A stretch of DNA of 64,000 nt from Plasmodium brasilianum (Eukaryota > Apicomplexa > Aconoidasida > Haemosporida > Plasmodiidae), in assembly GCF_023973825.1 (NCBI RefSeq), contig NC_090124.1, forward strand, positions 240,001 through 304,000, written 5' to 3'. The notes under the pieces are model-generated. The model saw nothing but the letters and a program-made list of their open reading frames with translations. It searched no databases and was not told the DNA's origin. Within the stretch, counting starts at the first letter, position 1. Each line of letters starts with the position of its first letter. Below are positions 34,490 to 48,119 of the stretch, piece by piece. Made by a program: the position numbers and the translations under genes.

Positions 34490-34675
34490 ACACATATACA
34501 CACATATACATATATACACATATACATATATACACATATACATATATACACATATACATATATACACATATACATATATACACATATACATATATACACA
34601 TATAAACACATATACATATATACACATATACATATATACACATATACATATACCCACATATACATATATACATAC
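34490..34675. repeat. 16-nt AT/AC minisatellite
   Basis: More than ten copies of atacacatatacatat directly upstream of the U1-70K start. All frames are open because the unit lacks stops in most phases. Confidence 0.85.
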
Positions 34676-35109
34676 ATATAACTGCAGCAGGCTTCTACCA
34701 GTAAAATATCCTCTTTCCGATCTTATCCTGAAAAGGCGCTTCTTTCTAGGTACGCACTTACGAATATGAACGTATGTTATATGCTCCAATACGTGTATGT
34801 ATTTTATTTAAACGCACGTGCAGCTCCTACTACTGCTACGTGTTACAAAAAAATGCATCTTTCGCTAGCCCATTATCTTCCCCTCTCTCAGTACCTATTT
34901 CTAATTATAACTATCCTACATAAATTCAGCCTAACAAAACTTATTAAAACTATTTGTTTAATTCATGTGATTTTTTTTTTTTTTTTTTTTTTTTTTTCTA
35001 TCCTTAAATTGTTCAAAAGAGAATATTCAAAAATGGTAAATTTTTTTTTATTTTTTGATATTTTTCATTTATCACTTTTGAAGCTACAGGTGGCTTCCTT
35101 TTCTTGATA

Positions 35110-35260
35110 CATACATATATGTATGTATGTATGTCAATGTATATGTATGTATGTCAATGTATATGTATGTATGTCAATGTATATGTATGTATGTCAATGA
35201 ATATATATGTATGTCAATGAATATATATGTATGGCAATGTATATATATGTATGTAAATGT
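35110..35260. repeat. 20-nt minisatellite (tatgtatgtatgtcaatgta)
   Basis: Seven or eight copies with caatg at 20-nt spacing, decaying at the right end. Confidence 0.85.
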
Positions 35261-35985
35261 ATACGCATGTATATTTATATGTAAATATATGTATATGTTT
35301 ATATATGTATATATATAATGTATATGTATATTCTGCTTAATTTCGGCACGACATTACGCCCCATAAAAATACGTACATATGTACATTTATTTATTTATTT
35401 TTTTATTCGTTTATTTTATTTTATTTTATTTTATATTTTTTGTTATTTATTTATTTAATTTTTTTTTTTCATTTTCTTTCCATGTAACTATATATATGCG
35501 ATTAAGTATGCATACAAATGGATCGACTATTGTAAGCATTCCTTTTCTTAGTGCCTTCCCACTTAAAAACGTTCACTACTCAATTAAAAATTTGGCTAAA
35601 CGTTTATATACGCATATATGTACGCACAAAATATATATACATATATGCATAAGTATACATATAATATAGTCGCCTTTTCGAATTTTTCAAAGGGATAAGC
35701 AGTATGTTTTGCTCTTTTGAATGTTATTTGCTGGTTTATTGCAAAATTTGATCGCGCTTAACATTTGAGTTATTCTTCTTCGGAAAAAATAAAAACAAAT
35801 TTTATTTACCGTAAAAAAGGGAAAACACTGTGCTGGAAATTAATTATACTTGTATATTACGCATATGACTATTTTTTTGCCTTTTTGGGGGGTTATCAGA
35901 AAATAAGCCTAAACAGTATATATGTATATATATATATGCCCACCACATGACAAAATAAGCGCATTCAAGAACTTTTCTTCATAAA

Positions 35986-37445
35986 ATGAAAAATGAAAAA
36001 ATTAAACTAGTAAGCTTCGAGGGGGACGAGTTTATAGTTGACAAGTATACTGCTTCCATGTCCACGGTCATCCTAAATATCCTCGAAGGTTTTATTTGAG
36101 CTATACGTCCATACATATATATATATATATATATATGTGCGTATATTTATATCTATCTATCCATACGTACATAATCAACTCATGTACATACGTACGTAAG
36201 ATGATGATGTCCATGCATGAGGCACACGTACAAACATGCATGCTAACAAACAAATACCCAGATATATGCAGATATGCAAATATATAAATATGTAAATACC
36301 CATAATGTATATAAACAAATAAGCAAACGCACATATATACACATATGACCTTCCCCTTGCAGTGATGACAACAGAAGAAGATACAATACCCCTTCCTAAT
36401 ATCAAAACTCAAATTTTAAAAAAGATTATTGAATACATGGAATATCACATACATAACCCTGCAGATGAAATACCTAAGCCTTTAATTACATCCAATCTGC
36501 AAGATGTAACAAAAAATTAAAATACAGAACACAGTTTAATAAATTTTTTAGTTAATACATTTTTCATATGTACCAATAAATGTCGTATTTAATATATATA
36601 ATCATTGCCATAAATTTTGCCATAAATTTTGCCATAAAATTTGCCATAAAATTTGCCATAAATTTTGCCATAAAATTTGCCATAAAATTTGCCATAAATT
36701 TTACCATAAATTTTACCATAAATAATATATTTTTCTTTTAATCTTTTTAAATAAAAAAAAAAAAAAAAACAAAAAAAACAGGTGGTATCAAGCTGGGACT
36801 ATGATTTTGTTAATACGGATAAGGAGACACTATATGAGCTTATTGAGGTAGGGAATATGGCAAATGAATAACTTGTACTATATCACAAATATGTTCCTTG
36901 CTTAAAGATATATACATATATATAGTAAAAAAAATAATTGTAGTAATTGTTGTAATGACTGTAATAATAGTAATGATGGTACTAATATTTTCCCGTTATT
37001 AGGCCTCTAATTATTTAGATATAAAACCGCTTTTAGATTTAACTTGCGGTAAAATTGCTTCCATGATGAAAGACAAAACGACTGAAGAGATTCGAGCCGA
37101 GTTTGACATTGTTAACGACTTTACAAGGGAAGAAGAAAAACAGGTATTCATCATAATAAGCACAAAAGGAGGGGAGGGGAAGGAAACAATGAGGAAAAAA
37201 AAAAAAAAAAATGCTATAGATCGAAATGGTTACAGAAATTACAGTTCTTTTTTTGTGTTATAAATTTTGCTTTTATGCATTTTTGTTTTTATATATTTTT
37301 CTATTTTTCTATTTTCCCATTTTCCCATTTTCCCATTTTCTCATTTTCCCATTTTCCCATTTTCTCATTTTCCCATTTTCCCATTTTCTCATTTTCCCAT
37401 TTTTTTAAGATAAGAGAAGAGAACAGATGGTGCGGGGATATTTAA
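35986..37445 (+). CDS. SKP1: SKP1 (SCF ubiquitin ligase adaptor)
   Basis: SKP1 links cullin-1 to F-box proteins in SCF ubiquitin ligases. Five exons can be joined in phase: 35986-36088, 36363-36505, 36782-36847, 37003-37143 and 37410-37445, giving 162 residues, almost the same as human SKP1 (163). Exon 1 has the N-terminal strand [13 protein letters not shown]. Exon 2 holds the [16 protein letters not shown] segment. Exon 3 is [10 protein letters not shown]. Exon 4 has the family core [19 protein letters not shown] and the start of the F-box-binding helices ([16 protein letters not shown]). Exon 5 is the tail ending [11 protein letters not shown]. The donor of intron 1 (gtttta) is weak but the phase and similarity require it. 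Intron 2 contains a 14-nt gccataaaatttt repeat. Only fragments of this gene appear as open frames. Confidence 0.95.
36604..36725. repeat. 14-nt repeat in SKP1 intron 2
   Basis: Eight or nine copies of gccataaattttgc-type units, lying between exon 2 and the acceptor of exon 3. Confidence 0.85.
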
Positions 37446-39534
37446 CTCGGGAACGACCCGTAGATAAGCATATATGTGTTACAGGAAGGAGAAAAAAAAG
37501 GTCATATTTGTGTGGGAGCCTTTTATAGTATCCTTTTTTATTTTATTATTTTCGATTTTACTATTTTTTTTTTATTATTATTTATTTTACTATTATTTAT
37601 TTTACTATTTTTTATTTTACTATTTTTTTATTTTATTCTTTATTTCATTCTTTTTTATATTTTATGTTTCATTTTGTTTTATCTTTATTTTTTTTATGTC
37701 CATAGTATAGCTAACCAAATGGCTAACTGTGCAGTTTACTCCTTTTATTTTTATTGAGCAGGATTTTTCTTTCCCTTATTTAAGGAGGGACATGGGGGAG
37801 TATTATCAAATGTATCATTTGGCATTAACCGTTTACTGTTAATCCTTAACCATATATTGTTATCGTTAGAGTTACCTTTACTGCTGCCGATGCGGTTGTG
37901 CCAAATGTATAATTATTCTTGTTTCTTTTCCTTTTTATTTTTAAAAAACAAAACTAACACGTACAATTTTCCAAAATTTACTTGCAAAGATTAATAACGT
38001 CTCATCGTACATTATTACATATGATAAGGACATTTGAATGTAAAAATAATTGATGCTTTTTTTTTCTTTTTTTTTCTTTTTTTATATTATTTTATTTTTT
38101 TTTCTGGCTTGTTAATTATGTATTTATCCACTTAATAATTTAGTGAAATATTTTGCAGCTAAAAATGGCGATTCAAAAAAATTAAAAAAAAAAAAAAAAA
38201 AGGATTGAAGTCTTTTTGTGTATATATTATATATACTTCTCAACAGATTGATTTGTATGAATAGTATATAAAACAAAGAAGGTATGAATAAACGTGTGCA
38301 CACGATTACCTTTAATTCGCGCAAACATTTTCATGCAAGTCGATTGTCGACTATGCTCTTGACTATGTTCACTTCGTTTTACATAAAAATAGATTTGGAT
38401 TTCTTATAACTCCAAAAAATTTTATCTTTTATGCGTATAATACATTATGCACTTTTAATGTGTTCGTGTGTTGTTCCTTAATCGTTTAATTTTTTTTTTT
38501 TTTCGTACGTATTTAGAATAGGTGAGCAATACACGAAGTGCAACGAAATTACAAAATTGAAAAATAAATTAAATATATTTACAGTTATTTTAAAGATATA
38601 CATACATGCATACACATATAAATGTATATATATATATATATACATATACATACACGTATGTATGTACATATACATATATTTGCTTATATGTATCTTTTAA
38701 AAGGTTTATTTTGTTCTTGTACATACGTAGTTATATATATTTGCACACGTGTACATTTATTTGCGCTTAAATTTATACAAGCTTGTACGTATATATGCGT
38801 GTATATTTATAGATATATGTATATATACATATATATGCATACTTACGTTTACATATGTACATGTATATATTTATGTATGTATATTTTGGTAAGGAAAAAA
38901 AAAAGGGGGAAATTAAAAAAATAAAATGTAAAGTGTATAAAATGTAAAAAGGCTAAAATCTATGCACGCTTCATGCATATATTTACGTATGTGTGCTTTC
39001 TACCCCCGCACATTTATATATGTTAAAGCATGCGTATGAAATACGGGAAAACTTTAAAATGTAAGTGTTATCATAAAATGCGACTATTATATGTATATTA
39101 TTGAATGATGGAATGTAACAGTTAATTTTGTTCGGCATGTATAAATATATTTTTTCTATACCCTTATATACACACACATAGCATAATATGCATGTACGTA
39201 CGTATGTAGATATGTCGATGGGAACGCAGTTAACATGTTGGTGTACACGCATACTTTTTTAGTTTAAACACTTCAAATGGAATATATTACATCTCTTGTT
39301 ATAATAAATAACTCTTTGGAAAACATGTATTCGAGAAAATGGACTACTTCACATCTATCTATATCTATATCTATCTACCTATATATATATATATACATAT
39401 ATACATAGGTATATGTATGCGTGTAAATGATACATTACTCCATCCCTCCACTCAGCAGTATAGGCTCGTATTTTGCACTTGGCAAGGTGTTTCCTTATAT
39501 AACTGAGAATCACATATGCACGCATGTATATGTA

Positions 39535-39671
39535 CATACATACGTACATACATACATACATACATACATACATACATACATACATACATACATACATACA
39601 TACATACATACATACATACATACATACATACATACATACATACATACATACATACATACATACATACATAC
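39535..39671. repeat. Tetranucleotide array (cata)n
   Basis: About 33 near-perfect copies of cata. It causes long His-Thr-Tyr-Ile or Met-Tyr-Val-Cys open frames on both strands. Confidence 0.92.
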
Positions 39672-39934
39672 TATATATATATATAAATCCATGTGCGATA
39701 AACGATATAGTACTTCATTCCTTAAAAAACAAAAAAAAACACTCATACCGTCTCAAAATATAAAAGCACCACTTTATAAACATAAAAGCACACATTACAC
39801 CATATTTATGTAAACTAAAATGCATATATTAAAACAACTCCACAAAAAATGAACACATACATAAAAAAACTATATGACACAATTTATAACTCTACTACAA
39901 AACCTTAAAAAAAAAAAAAAAAAAAAAAAAAAAT

Positions 39935-40095
39935 TAAGCATTAAACATTAAACAGTTAACATTAAACGGTTAACATTAAACGGTTAACATTAAACGGCTA
40001 ATATTAAACAGTTAATATTAAACAGTTAACATTAAACAGTTAACATTAAACAGTTAACATTAAACACTATACAGTAAACAGAAAACACTAAACAG
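39935..40095. repeat. attaaacagttaac-type repeat followed by telomere-like motifs
   Basis: Around ten imperfect copies of cattaaacagttaa are followed (about 40200-40240) by scattered ccctaa motifs similar to the Plasmodium telomere unit, then a poly-A run. Degenerate, not a true telomere. Confidence 0.7.
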
Positions 40096-40275
40096 TGTAC
40101 ATTAAATAATAAACACTAAAACTAACATTCCTAATAATCAACTAACAAAAACTCTTAAACCATGAACCCTTATACCTAACCAGAAAACTATTAACCTTAA
40201 CTCTCAACCCTAACCCCGCTTCTTATAACCCTAAACTTTAAAAAAAAAAAAAATTCAACCCAACCTTATCCCGGT

Positions 40276-43041
40276 TCACTTACTCTGCTCGTTCATATTT
40301 CTCATTTCCCTCATTCGTGCCTTCCTTGTGTCTAGAGAGTTAATACCCTTGCTGTTCATGTTAAAATTACTACTATTGCCATAGTTAGAAGATTTATTAA
40401 ATGGTTCATGTGCTATTCCTCCATTTGTATTTGAGTTTACTAAATTAGTTTTAAATACTTTATTGTTTTTTTCCTCATTCCTATTGTTCATATTATTGCT
40501 GTTTTTGTATATATTGTTAATTTTAAGATCATCATTATTTTTATTAAAGACGTTTTTATTATTTCCCGATATATGGGGCGCTACCTGAAAATTCATATTC
40601 ATCATTTTGTTATTATTATTTCCATAATTATTTTTCATATTGTTCATGTTATTATGGTTCGCGCTATTATTATACATTCTCACGATCTTATTGTTCAGGC
40701 TATTATTATTATTGTTAATATTACTATTATTATTATTACTATTATTATTATTATTATTATTACTATTAGTACTATTATTATTATTCATGTTATTCATACC
40801 ATTCAAGTGATTAATGTTACTAACACTGTTCATACCACTCATATTGCTGCTCTTTTCATCGATCATATTATTCCTATTATTTGTGTTTGTATTCCTCCAG
40901 TTACTCTCTGTGTCGATATCTTTTTTTTTAAAATTTCTTTCTTCCTTTTTATCATTTCTTCTTATGTAATTCATATTATTTCCTTGTATTCCAGGCAGGT
41001 TATTCATCATCTTTACATTTCCCATGTCTTCTGTATTATAATTATTATTATTACTATTATTATTACTATTATTATTATTATTATTACTATTATTATTATT
41101 ACTGTTGTTATTGCTACTACTGTTGTTATTGCTACTACTATTGTTATTGCTACTACTATTGTTATTGCTACTATTATTGTTATTGTTGTGCGCAAAATTT
41201 TTCGCGTTCCTGTTATAATTGTTCGCCTTGAACACGACATTGTTATTGCTATTGTTATTGTTACTGTTATTAACACTGTTGTTGATATTTGTATTACTGT
41301 TGTTGTTATTACTACTGTTCATATCATTAATTTTACCTTGATTCATATAGTGCTGACCCCCCATCGGTGAGTACCTATTATTTCCTTGATCGTTTCGCTC
41401 GTATACTCCATCTTGTTGCATATTGTTCATATTGTTCATCATGGTGTTCCTCTGCTGGTGTAGATTTACCTGCATGTTCATATTTTGACCCATCTGTTGA
41501 CCCATTTGTTGACCCATTTGTTGACCCATTTGTTGACCCATTTGTTGACTCATTTGTTGACCCATTTTTTGACCCATTTTTTGACCCATTTTTTGACCCA
41601 TCTTCATAAACTTCTTCTGCATAGATCCTTTACTTTCAATATTTTCAAAAAAGGAATTTTCCTCGTAAATGCCAGTGGGTGGTTGAGGTGGTGGGTTTTG
41701 CATTCCTCTTTTTAAAAAACATCTAAAACCTATCATATGTTTTCCTTTAAACCCAGGAAGTAGAAAACCATTCATTATTTCATTGTCATTAATATTATTG
41801 TCATTGTTATTACTATTATTACTATTACTATTATTATTCATTATATTATTATTATTATTATCATTCATTAAATTATTATTTATTCCACTGAACTCATTTG
41901 ATCGTTCATACCACTTCTTCGAGTTGTTATCATTTCTTTTTAGTCCATCAAACAAATTCATTCCAAATTTCTTTTTATCATTTAACCCGTTACCTTTCAT
42001 TCGTTCTATACCTCCAATATTATTATTAAGATGCAAATGATGATTACTATTATTATTATTAATACTATTGTTCATAAAATTGTCTTCACCTTTCTTTAAA
42101 TCTTTCCCCTGCTTTTTTTTCTTATCCTTATCTTTGGTTAATTCTGATTTTATTTTCTCAGTAGATTCTAATAAATCAGGAAACGATTCATCATCAATTT
42201 TTTTCTCTTTCTCTTCTCCTTGTTCGTCATTGTTCTTTTCATCTTTCTTTTTCCATGCGGGTCCTGACTGCTTTGCGTTAAGTCCTATGTTGGCCGCTCT
42301 TCCTCGAACACTCACACTTATGCCTACATTACGTCCACAAAGGCAGAAGGAAATTAAAAAAATAAAAATAAAATAAAACAGTAAAAATGATACAATCGAA
42401 TTTACGGAGCGTCGTGTGGTAAAAAGAAAAAGCAAAACATACGCACACACAAATATATATATATATATATATATATGTATAAACATATACGTTCACATAC
42501 ACATATAGATAAACACACACCCACATACGTACATACGACGGGGAAAATATCAACGTAAAATTCGACAAAACAAAAAAAACAGCATCCCTCCAAATAAAGA
42601 CATAAAAAGCACTAGAGCTAATTTATTACCCTTCTTCAAGGAGTTTCCTATCAACAAATGCTTTCCTAACGACACACTGTTTACAAGCGATATATCATTC
42701 TCTTCTGAATTTTCTAAAGTTTTCTTTGAAATATCATCCTCTTTTTTTACATTCTCTTCTTTATTTGTTTCCCCTTCAGAAAAAAAAAAAAAAAAAAAGC
42801 GTCGTTACGTTATGAATGTACACACATATACACATATACGTATAAACGCGTATACACATATACAACATACTAGCACACCCGCAGCACTAGGCAGCGGTAT
42901 ATAACCTTTAGTTACAGCGATAAAAATGCACATGTACGTAAAACAAAAAAAAAAAAATTAAGTCGATAACACATTTTTTAATTTTTTCTTTTATGGCTTA
43001 CTTTTTTTGTTATTCTCATTATTTATTTCCTTATCTTCCAT
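40276..43041 (-). CDS. Asparagine-rich protein with MGQQ repeats, three exons, function unknown
   Basis: Three minus-strand exons, 43002-43041, 42630-42773 and 40276-42323, join in phase 1 at both junctions and give 743 residues. The N-terminal about 110 residues are not low-complexity and are likely the conserved part: GISVSVRGRAANIGLNAK, then an acidic DDESFPDLLES. The rest is dominated by Asn runs, Met/Asn-rich stretches and an MGQKMGQQ tetrapeptide array (coded at about 41490-41605). A KKRNDKKEERNF-type basic patch lies inside. There is no signal peptide: the hydrophobic [13 protein letters not shown] start seen in the uncut frame is intronic. Such composition is common in cytoplasmic or nuclear RNA-associated Plasmodium proteins, but the function cannot be read from the sequence. 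Confidence 0.8.
41490..41605 (-). repeat. 12-nt repeat coding for the MGQQ/MGQK array
   Basis: About ten copies of ttgacccatttg (plus-strand reading) encode Met-Gly-Gln-Gln or Met-Gly-Gln-Lys in the Asn-rich protein. The antisense frame is also open and is not a gene. Confidence 0.88.
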
Positions 43042-43379
43042 GTTTTAACAAAATTTCATTTACAATTTCATAATTTTAATTTTTTTTTTTCCCCTATTTT
43101 TCCAATTTTACGTATATACCTATTTTTCCTTATTTTAAAATATATATATCACAAAAGTACACGTTGAACGATAAATAATTACTAAAAATAGGTATACTTG
43201 TACATGTAATGGAACTGAATAATAGGATAAAAAATAAATTATTGTTGTAAAAATAAGCAGGTGGGGTAGGGGTAATAATATCTTATAAGCAAAATATATG
43301 GTTGAATATATAAGAGATTGAAGAAAAAGAATAAAGAGATATATGTACCAACAAAGTGAACAAATGAATGCATGAGTAA

Positions 43380-43560
43380 ATGAATAAATGAATGTACATA
43401 TATATAAATGAATAAAAAAATGAGTATACAAATGAATATACAAATGAATATACAAATGAGTATACAAATGAATATACAAATGAATATACAAATGAGTATA
43501 CAAATGAGTATACAAATGAATATACAAATGAATATACAAATGAATAAATAAATGAATATA
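43380..43560. repeat. 12-nt minisatellite (tgaatatacaaa)
   Basis: About 14 copies of tgaatatacaaa with tgagtatacaaa variants. It is divisible by three and opens frames on the minus strand. Confidence 0.88.
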
Positions 43561-44249
43561 TATATAAAACCCCATACACTTCAACGCTTTAAAATAAATT
43601 ATTTATTCAATATATATATATATATATATATATATGTACTTTACGCTAGCTCCTGAACACTTCGCAAAATTTTAGTAAAATGGAAAGTAAAAATAAGAAA
43701 AAATCATAGAGGAGTTTACGTATAATGTATACACATATGTATAAGTATGTATGAGTCTAAGCATGTAAGTAAATATATATATATATATATATATATATTT
43801 TGTATGTATATTGCATGTGTATTATATGTATATTACATGTGTATTATATGTATATTATACGTACATTATATGTGTATTATATGTATTATTATACGTATAT
43901 TATATGTATATTACATGTATGCATTTCATTAATGAATAAAACGAAATTACTGTAAAACACTGCTGTTACAAAAATATTAAAATGAGATTAATATATAAAG
44001 TAAAATTAAAATAAATGAGTTAAAATTGTGAAAAGCGTAAAAATGAATTTGATAAAACCCCTGAAGTAAAATATGCGAAAAAAATAAAAAAAAATGAAAA
44101 ATAAGTATAAAAAATTTAAGAAAAAAATATAAAGAAATTGATATAAAAGCATAAAAATATTGAGATAAAAGAATAAAAAAGTTGAGATAAAAGAATAAAA
44201 AAGTTGAGATAAAAGAAAAAAAAAGTTAAGATAAATGTATAAAAGTATT

Positions 44250-44500
44250 GGAAAGATGTACAAAAATATTGAGAAAAAAATACAAAAATATTGAGAAAAA
44301 AGTATAAAAATATTGAGAAAAAAGTATAAAAATATTGAGAAAAAAGTATAAAAATATTGAGAAAAAAGTATAAAAATATTGAGAAAAAAGTATAAAAATA
44401 TTGAGAAAAAAGTATAAAAATATTGAGAAAAAAGTATAAAAATATTGAGAAAAAAGTATAAATAAAAATATTGAGAAAAAAGTATAAATAAAAATATTTC
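44250..44500. repeat. 22-nt A-rich minisatellite
   Basis: About ten copies of aaaaatattgagaaaaaagt plus two bases, ending in variants with an inserted aaat. Confidence 0.88.
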
Positions 44501-44966
44501 AAGAAAAGTAAATATAACAATAATATATTATATATATGCGTAAAAAATGCATACATAATATTTATATTATATAAATATTATATATGCATATAACTATATA
44601 TATATATATGCGTATATATATATATGAAGTTAAAAAGTGAGGAAAAAAAATATGGATGACAATAACATAGTATGATATGCAAGAATGTAAGCAGTACCAT
44701 GAAATAAAGAATTATTATCGAAATTTGCACAAAAATAAAAAAAATAAAATAAAAAATTTGTAAAAAATATGTAATATACTGCGTATATATGCAAATACAT
44801 ATATATAACATATACATATATATATATATATATATATGCATACACGTATACATATTTATACATATTATGTTGTGCAAATGTTTGGCATATGAAATAAATT
44901 TATTTTGCTATTTTATCCCTATACTTACTTTATTACCTTATTACCTGGTTTTTTATATTATATATG

Positions 44967-45025
<59 letters not shown>

Positions 45026-45179
45026 GATAGAGAGAGAGAAAACTTTTTTGTAATCTAAAAAGAAAGCAAATGAGAATATGTAGTCATTTTATAGGTTAGT
45101 ATTGTATGGTAAAATTACTGACAATTTTATTTTTTTTATCTTTTCTCTTTCTCATATACACATTTTATACATGTATATA

Positions 45180-45219
<40 letters not shown>

Positions 45220-45524
45220 ATGTGCATGTAATGACATTATATTATATAAAAAGCTGGATAACACATTTATATAATAATGCAATATAACTCAACATAGAAT
45301 ACAACGTGTAACCTACGTATTATTTCCTTTATTTATTTTACACTCGTATGAAAATATTATAAAAATAATCCCATAATAAAATATGCCATATAAGAAAATA
45401 AAAAAAATTAAGATTGCTATATTAAAGTGATATTGTAGAAAATTACGAGGAAATTTATGAAGTCGCCCATATGTACTTGATCTTATATATATATATATAC
45501 CTACTTCATTTAACACTACACATG

Positions 45525-45561
<37 letters not shown>

Positions 45562-46092
45562 TATATATATATAGGTATCGTCGTGCACATATTTGATGAG
45601 AGCGTGTTACGAGTATATGGATACTTATAATCCTGTTTTTATATAAATTTCAAACCTTATTACTTTATGTGAACAAATATATGTATATGTAAATATTTAT
45701 ACATAAATATATGTGTTATGCCTACTATTCTGAAATCGTGTATTGATGTAAGTACCAGGGGGAGAAAAGAAATAAAATATATAAATTTGTAAAAGGAATA
45801 TTTTATTATAACCTGTGCATAATTTTCTTTTTCTTTTACTTTCTTTTTTTTTTTTTGTTTTATCGTCCTTTTGAGTTTTTATTTTCAACAAATACAGGAT
45901 TTGCTATTCTTACGAAAGTGCACATAAAATTTGTATTTAAATTTTTGTTTATTTTTTTTTTTATATTTTTCAAAAAAATTTAGTTTTAGATTATCTACAT
46001 TTTTTTTTCTTGGTTTATATGTTTCTTAATACATCATTTTAATGTTTCAAAATATGTATTTCCAATTTTCGTTCATAAAACGCACCAAAAAG

Positions 46093-46153
<61 letters not shown>
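46093..46153. repeat. 61-nt poly-A tract
   Basis: This is the longest uninterrupted homopolymer in the window. It falls in intergenic DNA, so its length may be an assembly estimate. Confidence 0.9.
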
Positions 46154-46156
<3 letters not shown>

Positions 46157-46436
46157 AAAGAAAAGGAAAAGAAAAGAAAAAAGATAAAACGTATCCTAAC
46201 AAAACGAAACAAAATGTCGTATTAGGTAAAAATTCTTTCCTCTAACATGAGAATTTGTCATATGTTATTAATATAGTAGATTTCATACGAACTCCACATC
46301 TGAGTGTTCATTTTATTCATTATAAAACGATATTTCATAAGGAAGCAGATTAGCAAAATATTTTTTTTTCATAAAATTTAATGAAAACTTAAAAGAAGTG
46401 GTATCCCACTACGCATACATGTGGGCATATATACTC

Positions 46437-46479
<43 letters not shown>

Positions 46480-46910
46480 TATGTTACGCATATGTATACT
46501 TTCTTTTTTCTCTTTGTATTAAGGGTAGATTCGTCGAAAATTAGACATATATAATTAAGAGCTATATATTCTTTAAAAATAAATAAAAAAATATGTTTGT
46601 TTTTTCTTTCCTGCTTCTTTAAGCAATATATAAGTTATGCCAATAATAAATTATTTTTTATTGTACTAATACATTTTAGAGGTTGAGTTTACTATTCTTT
46701 GAACACTCATAGAAACGTAGATTGTTGTATAAGCAGAAGCAACCTTTATATACATATTCATGTAAGCAAATATATATATATATGTATATATAACAGCTGC
46801 ATACAGTTTCTTATTTTTTTTGTGCCGTGTTATTTTATTCTCAACAACATAAATTAATCCAAAAACGTTTTTAAAAATAAGGCATATAATTAATATAAAG
46901 GTATATAACT

Positions 46911-46955
<45 letters not shown>

Positions 46956-47293
46956 TATTTTTTTATTTATATTATGTCAATCAGAAAATGGAATTAGAGA
47001 GATGTATAATCAATTCAGCTTTTCAAATATTATTTGTCATTATATATATAATAATAACTTTGTAATTTTTTTTTTTATATATTCCCATATGTCATATATG
47101 ATACAAGAATTATAAATGCATTTTTCTACATGCATAAAATATTATATTATAAAAGACTTGAATTCAGTTTATGCAGTGAGCCCAAATAAAAAGATAGTTG
47201 CAATTTTTTTATAATGATTTTTTATTGTTGTTTTCTTTTTAATATTTTTAACCTTTTCGAGATTTTTTTTTTTATTATTATTTATTTTTATTG

Positions 47294-47325
<32 letters not shown>

Positions 47326-47829
47326 ATCTTTATTATTCTACGTTATATATATATATATATATATATATATTCTTTACTTAATCATTTTACTTCCTTTTTT
47401 TTTAGATTTATTCACAATTATGCCAGGCTCTTTTTTCTTGCAACCGTACATATATATATATAAGTATATTTATTTATTTATTTTTAGCATTGTTTTTAAA
47501 CATATATATATATATATATATATATTCATATGGATATTTTTAAAAAGCTATAAGATTACATTAATCTTTTTGTACATTCACATATAGAACTTTTTTTTTG
47601 TTGCTACATTTTACTTATAAACTTGTCATGTGCTACATATTTTGTAGTAAATGAAATATAAAATTATAAATAAGGTTGTATATACGGTTTAGAATTTTTG
47701 GAAGCTAAAGCTTTGTACTTTATATTTCAGCATAATTTAATTGAAGTAGCACCTATCTTCTTTTTTCTTATTTTATCCTTTGTTTTTTCTTATTTTATAA
47801 TTTGTTTTTTCTAATTTTATCCTTTGTTT

Positions 47830-47985
47830 TTCCTTTTTTATTAACTTTATTTTTCCTTTTTTATTAACTTTATTTTTCCTTTTTTATTAACTTTATTTTT
47901 CCTTTTTTATTAACTTTATTTTTCCTTTTTTATTAACTTTGTTTTTCCTTTTTTATTAACTTTGTTTTTCCTTTTTTATTTCTTT
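47830..47985. repeat. 23-nt T-rich minisatellite
   Basis: Six or seven copies of a unit like ttaactttatttttcctttt, spaced 23 nt. Confidence 0.8.
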
Positions 47986-48119
47986 TTTTTTCGAGGACTT
48001 CTTATATACAAACCGCGCATTGTGAATTTGTCATTTTTTTGTTTAGTGCAATTGTAATTTTTTTTTTTTGTACGTAAGTATATATTGAATTAAATATTCC
48101 ACACAAAAAATAAAAAAAA

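Larger units (their letters stand above)
34420..35985. other. Divergent intergenic region between U1-70K and SKP1
   Basis: Both promoters should lie here. A 16-nt acacatatacatatat array occupies about 34490-34675 and a 20-nt tatgtatgtatgtcaatgta array about 35110-35260. A poly-T run lies at 34972-34997. The long Met-Tyr-Ile-Cys frames in this stretch come from the repeats. Confidence 0.6.
37446..40275. other. Convergent intergenic region, 2.8 kb, with repeats
   Basis: SKP1 (+) and the Asn-rich protein gene (-) converge here. The region holds a ttattttactattttt-type T-rich repeat (about 37540-37640), TA tracts, the cata tetranucleotide array, poly-A (39907-39933) and an attaaacagttaac repeat. 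No coding exon is supported. Confidence 0.6.

Noticed and set aside
39535..39671. CRISPR-like array
   Set aside because: Simple tetranucleotide repeats without spacers in a eukaryotic nuclear genome.
40573..41370. 265-codon plus-strand frame rich in Ile, Thr, Val, His
   Set aside because: Antisense shadow of Asn-codon runs in the Asn-rich protein.
42324..42486. Hydrophobic N-terminal extension of the Asn-rich protein ([13 protein letters not shown])
   Set aside because: Intronic: it is a TA/CA repeat read in frame, and the upstream exons join at 42323 in the right phase.
43135..44556. Minus-strand frames of 98-149 codons (Tyr/Ile/His and Phe/Leu/Tyr repeats)
   Set aside because: They arise from the 12-nt and 22-nt arrays and contain no unique coding sequence.
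45565..45740. Box C/D snoRNA suggested by a tgatga motif near 45593
   Set aside because: The nearest ctga is over 130 bases away and no terminal stem is visible.
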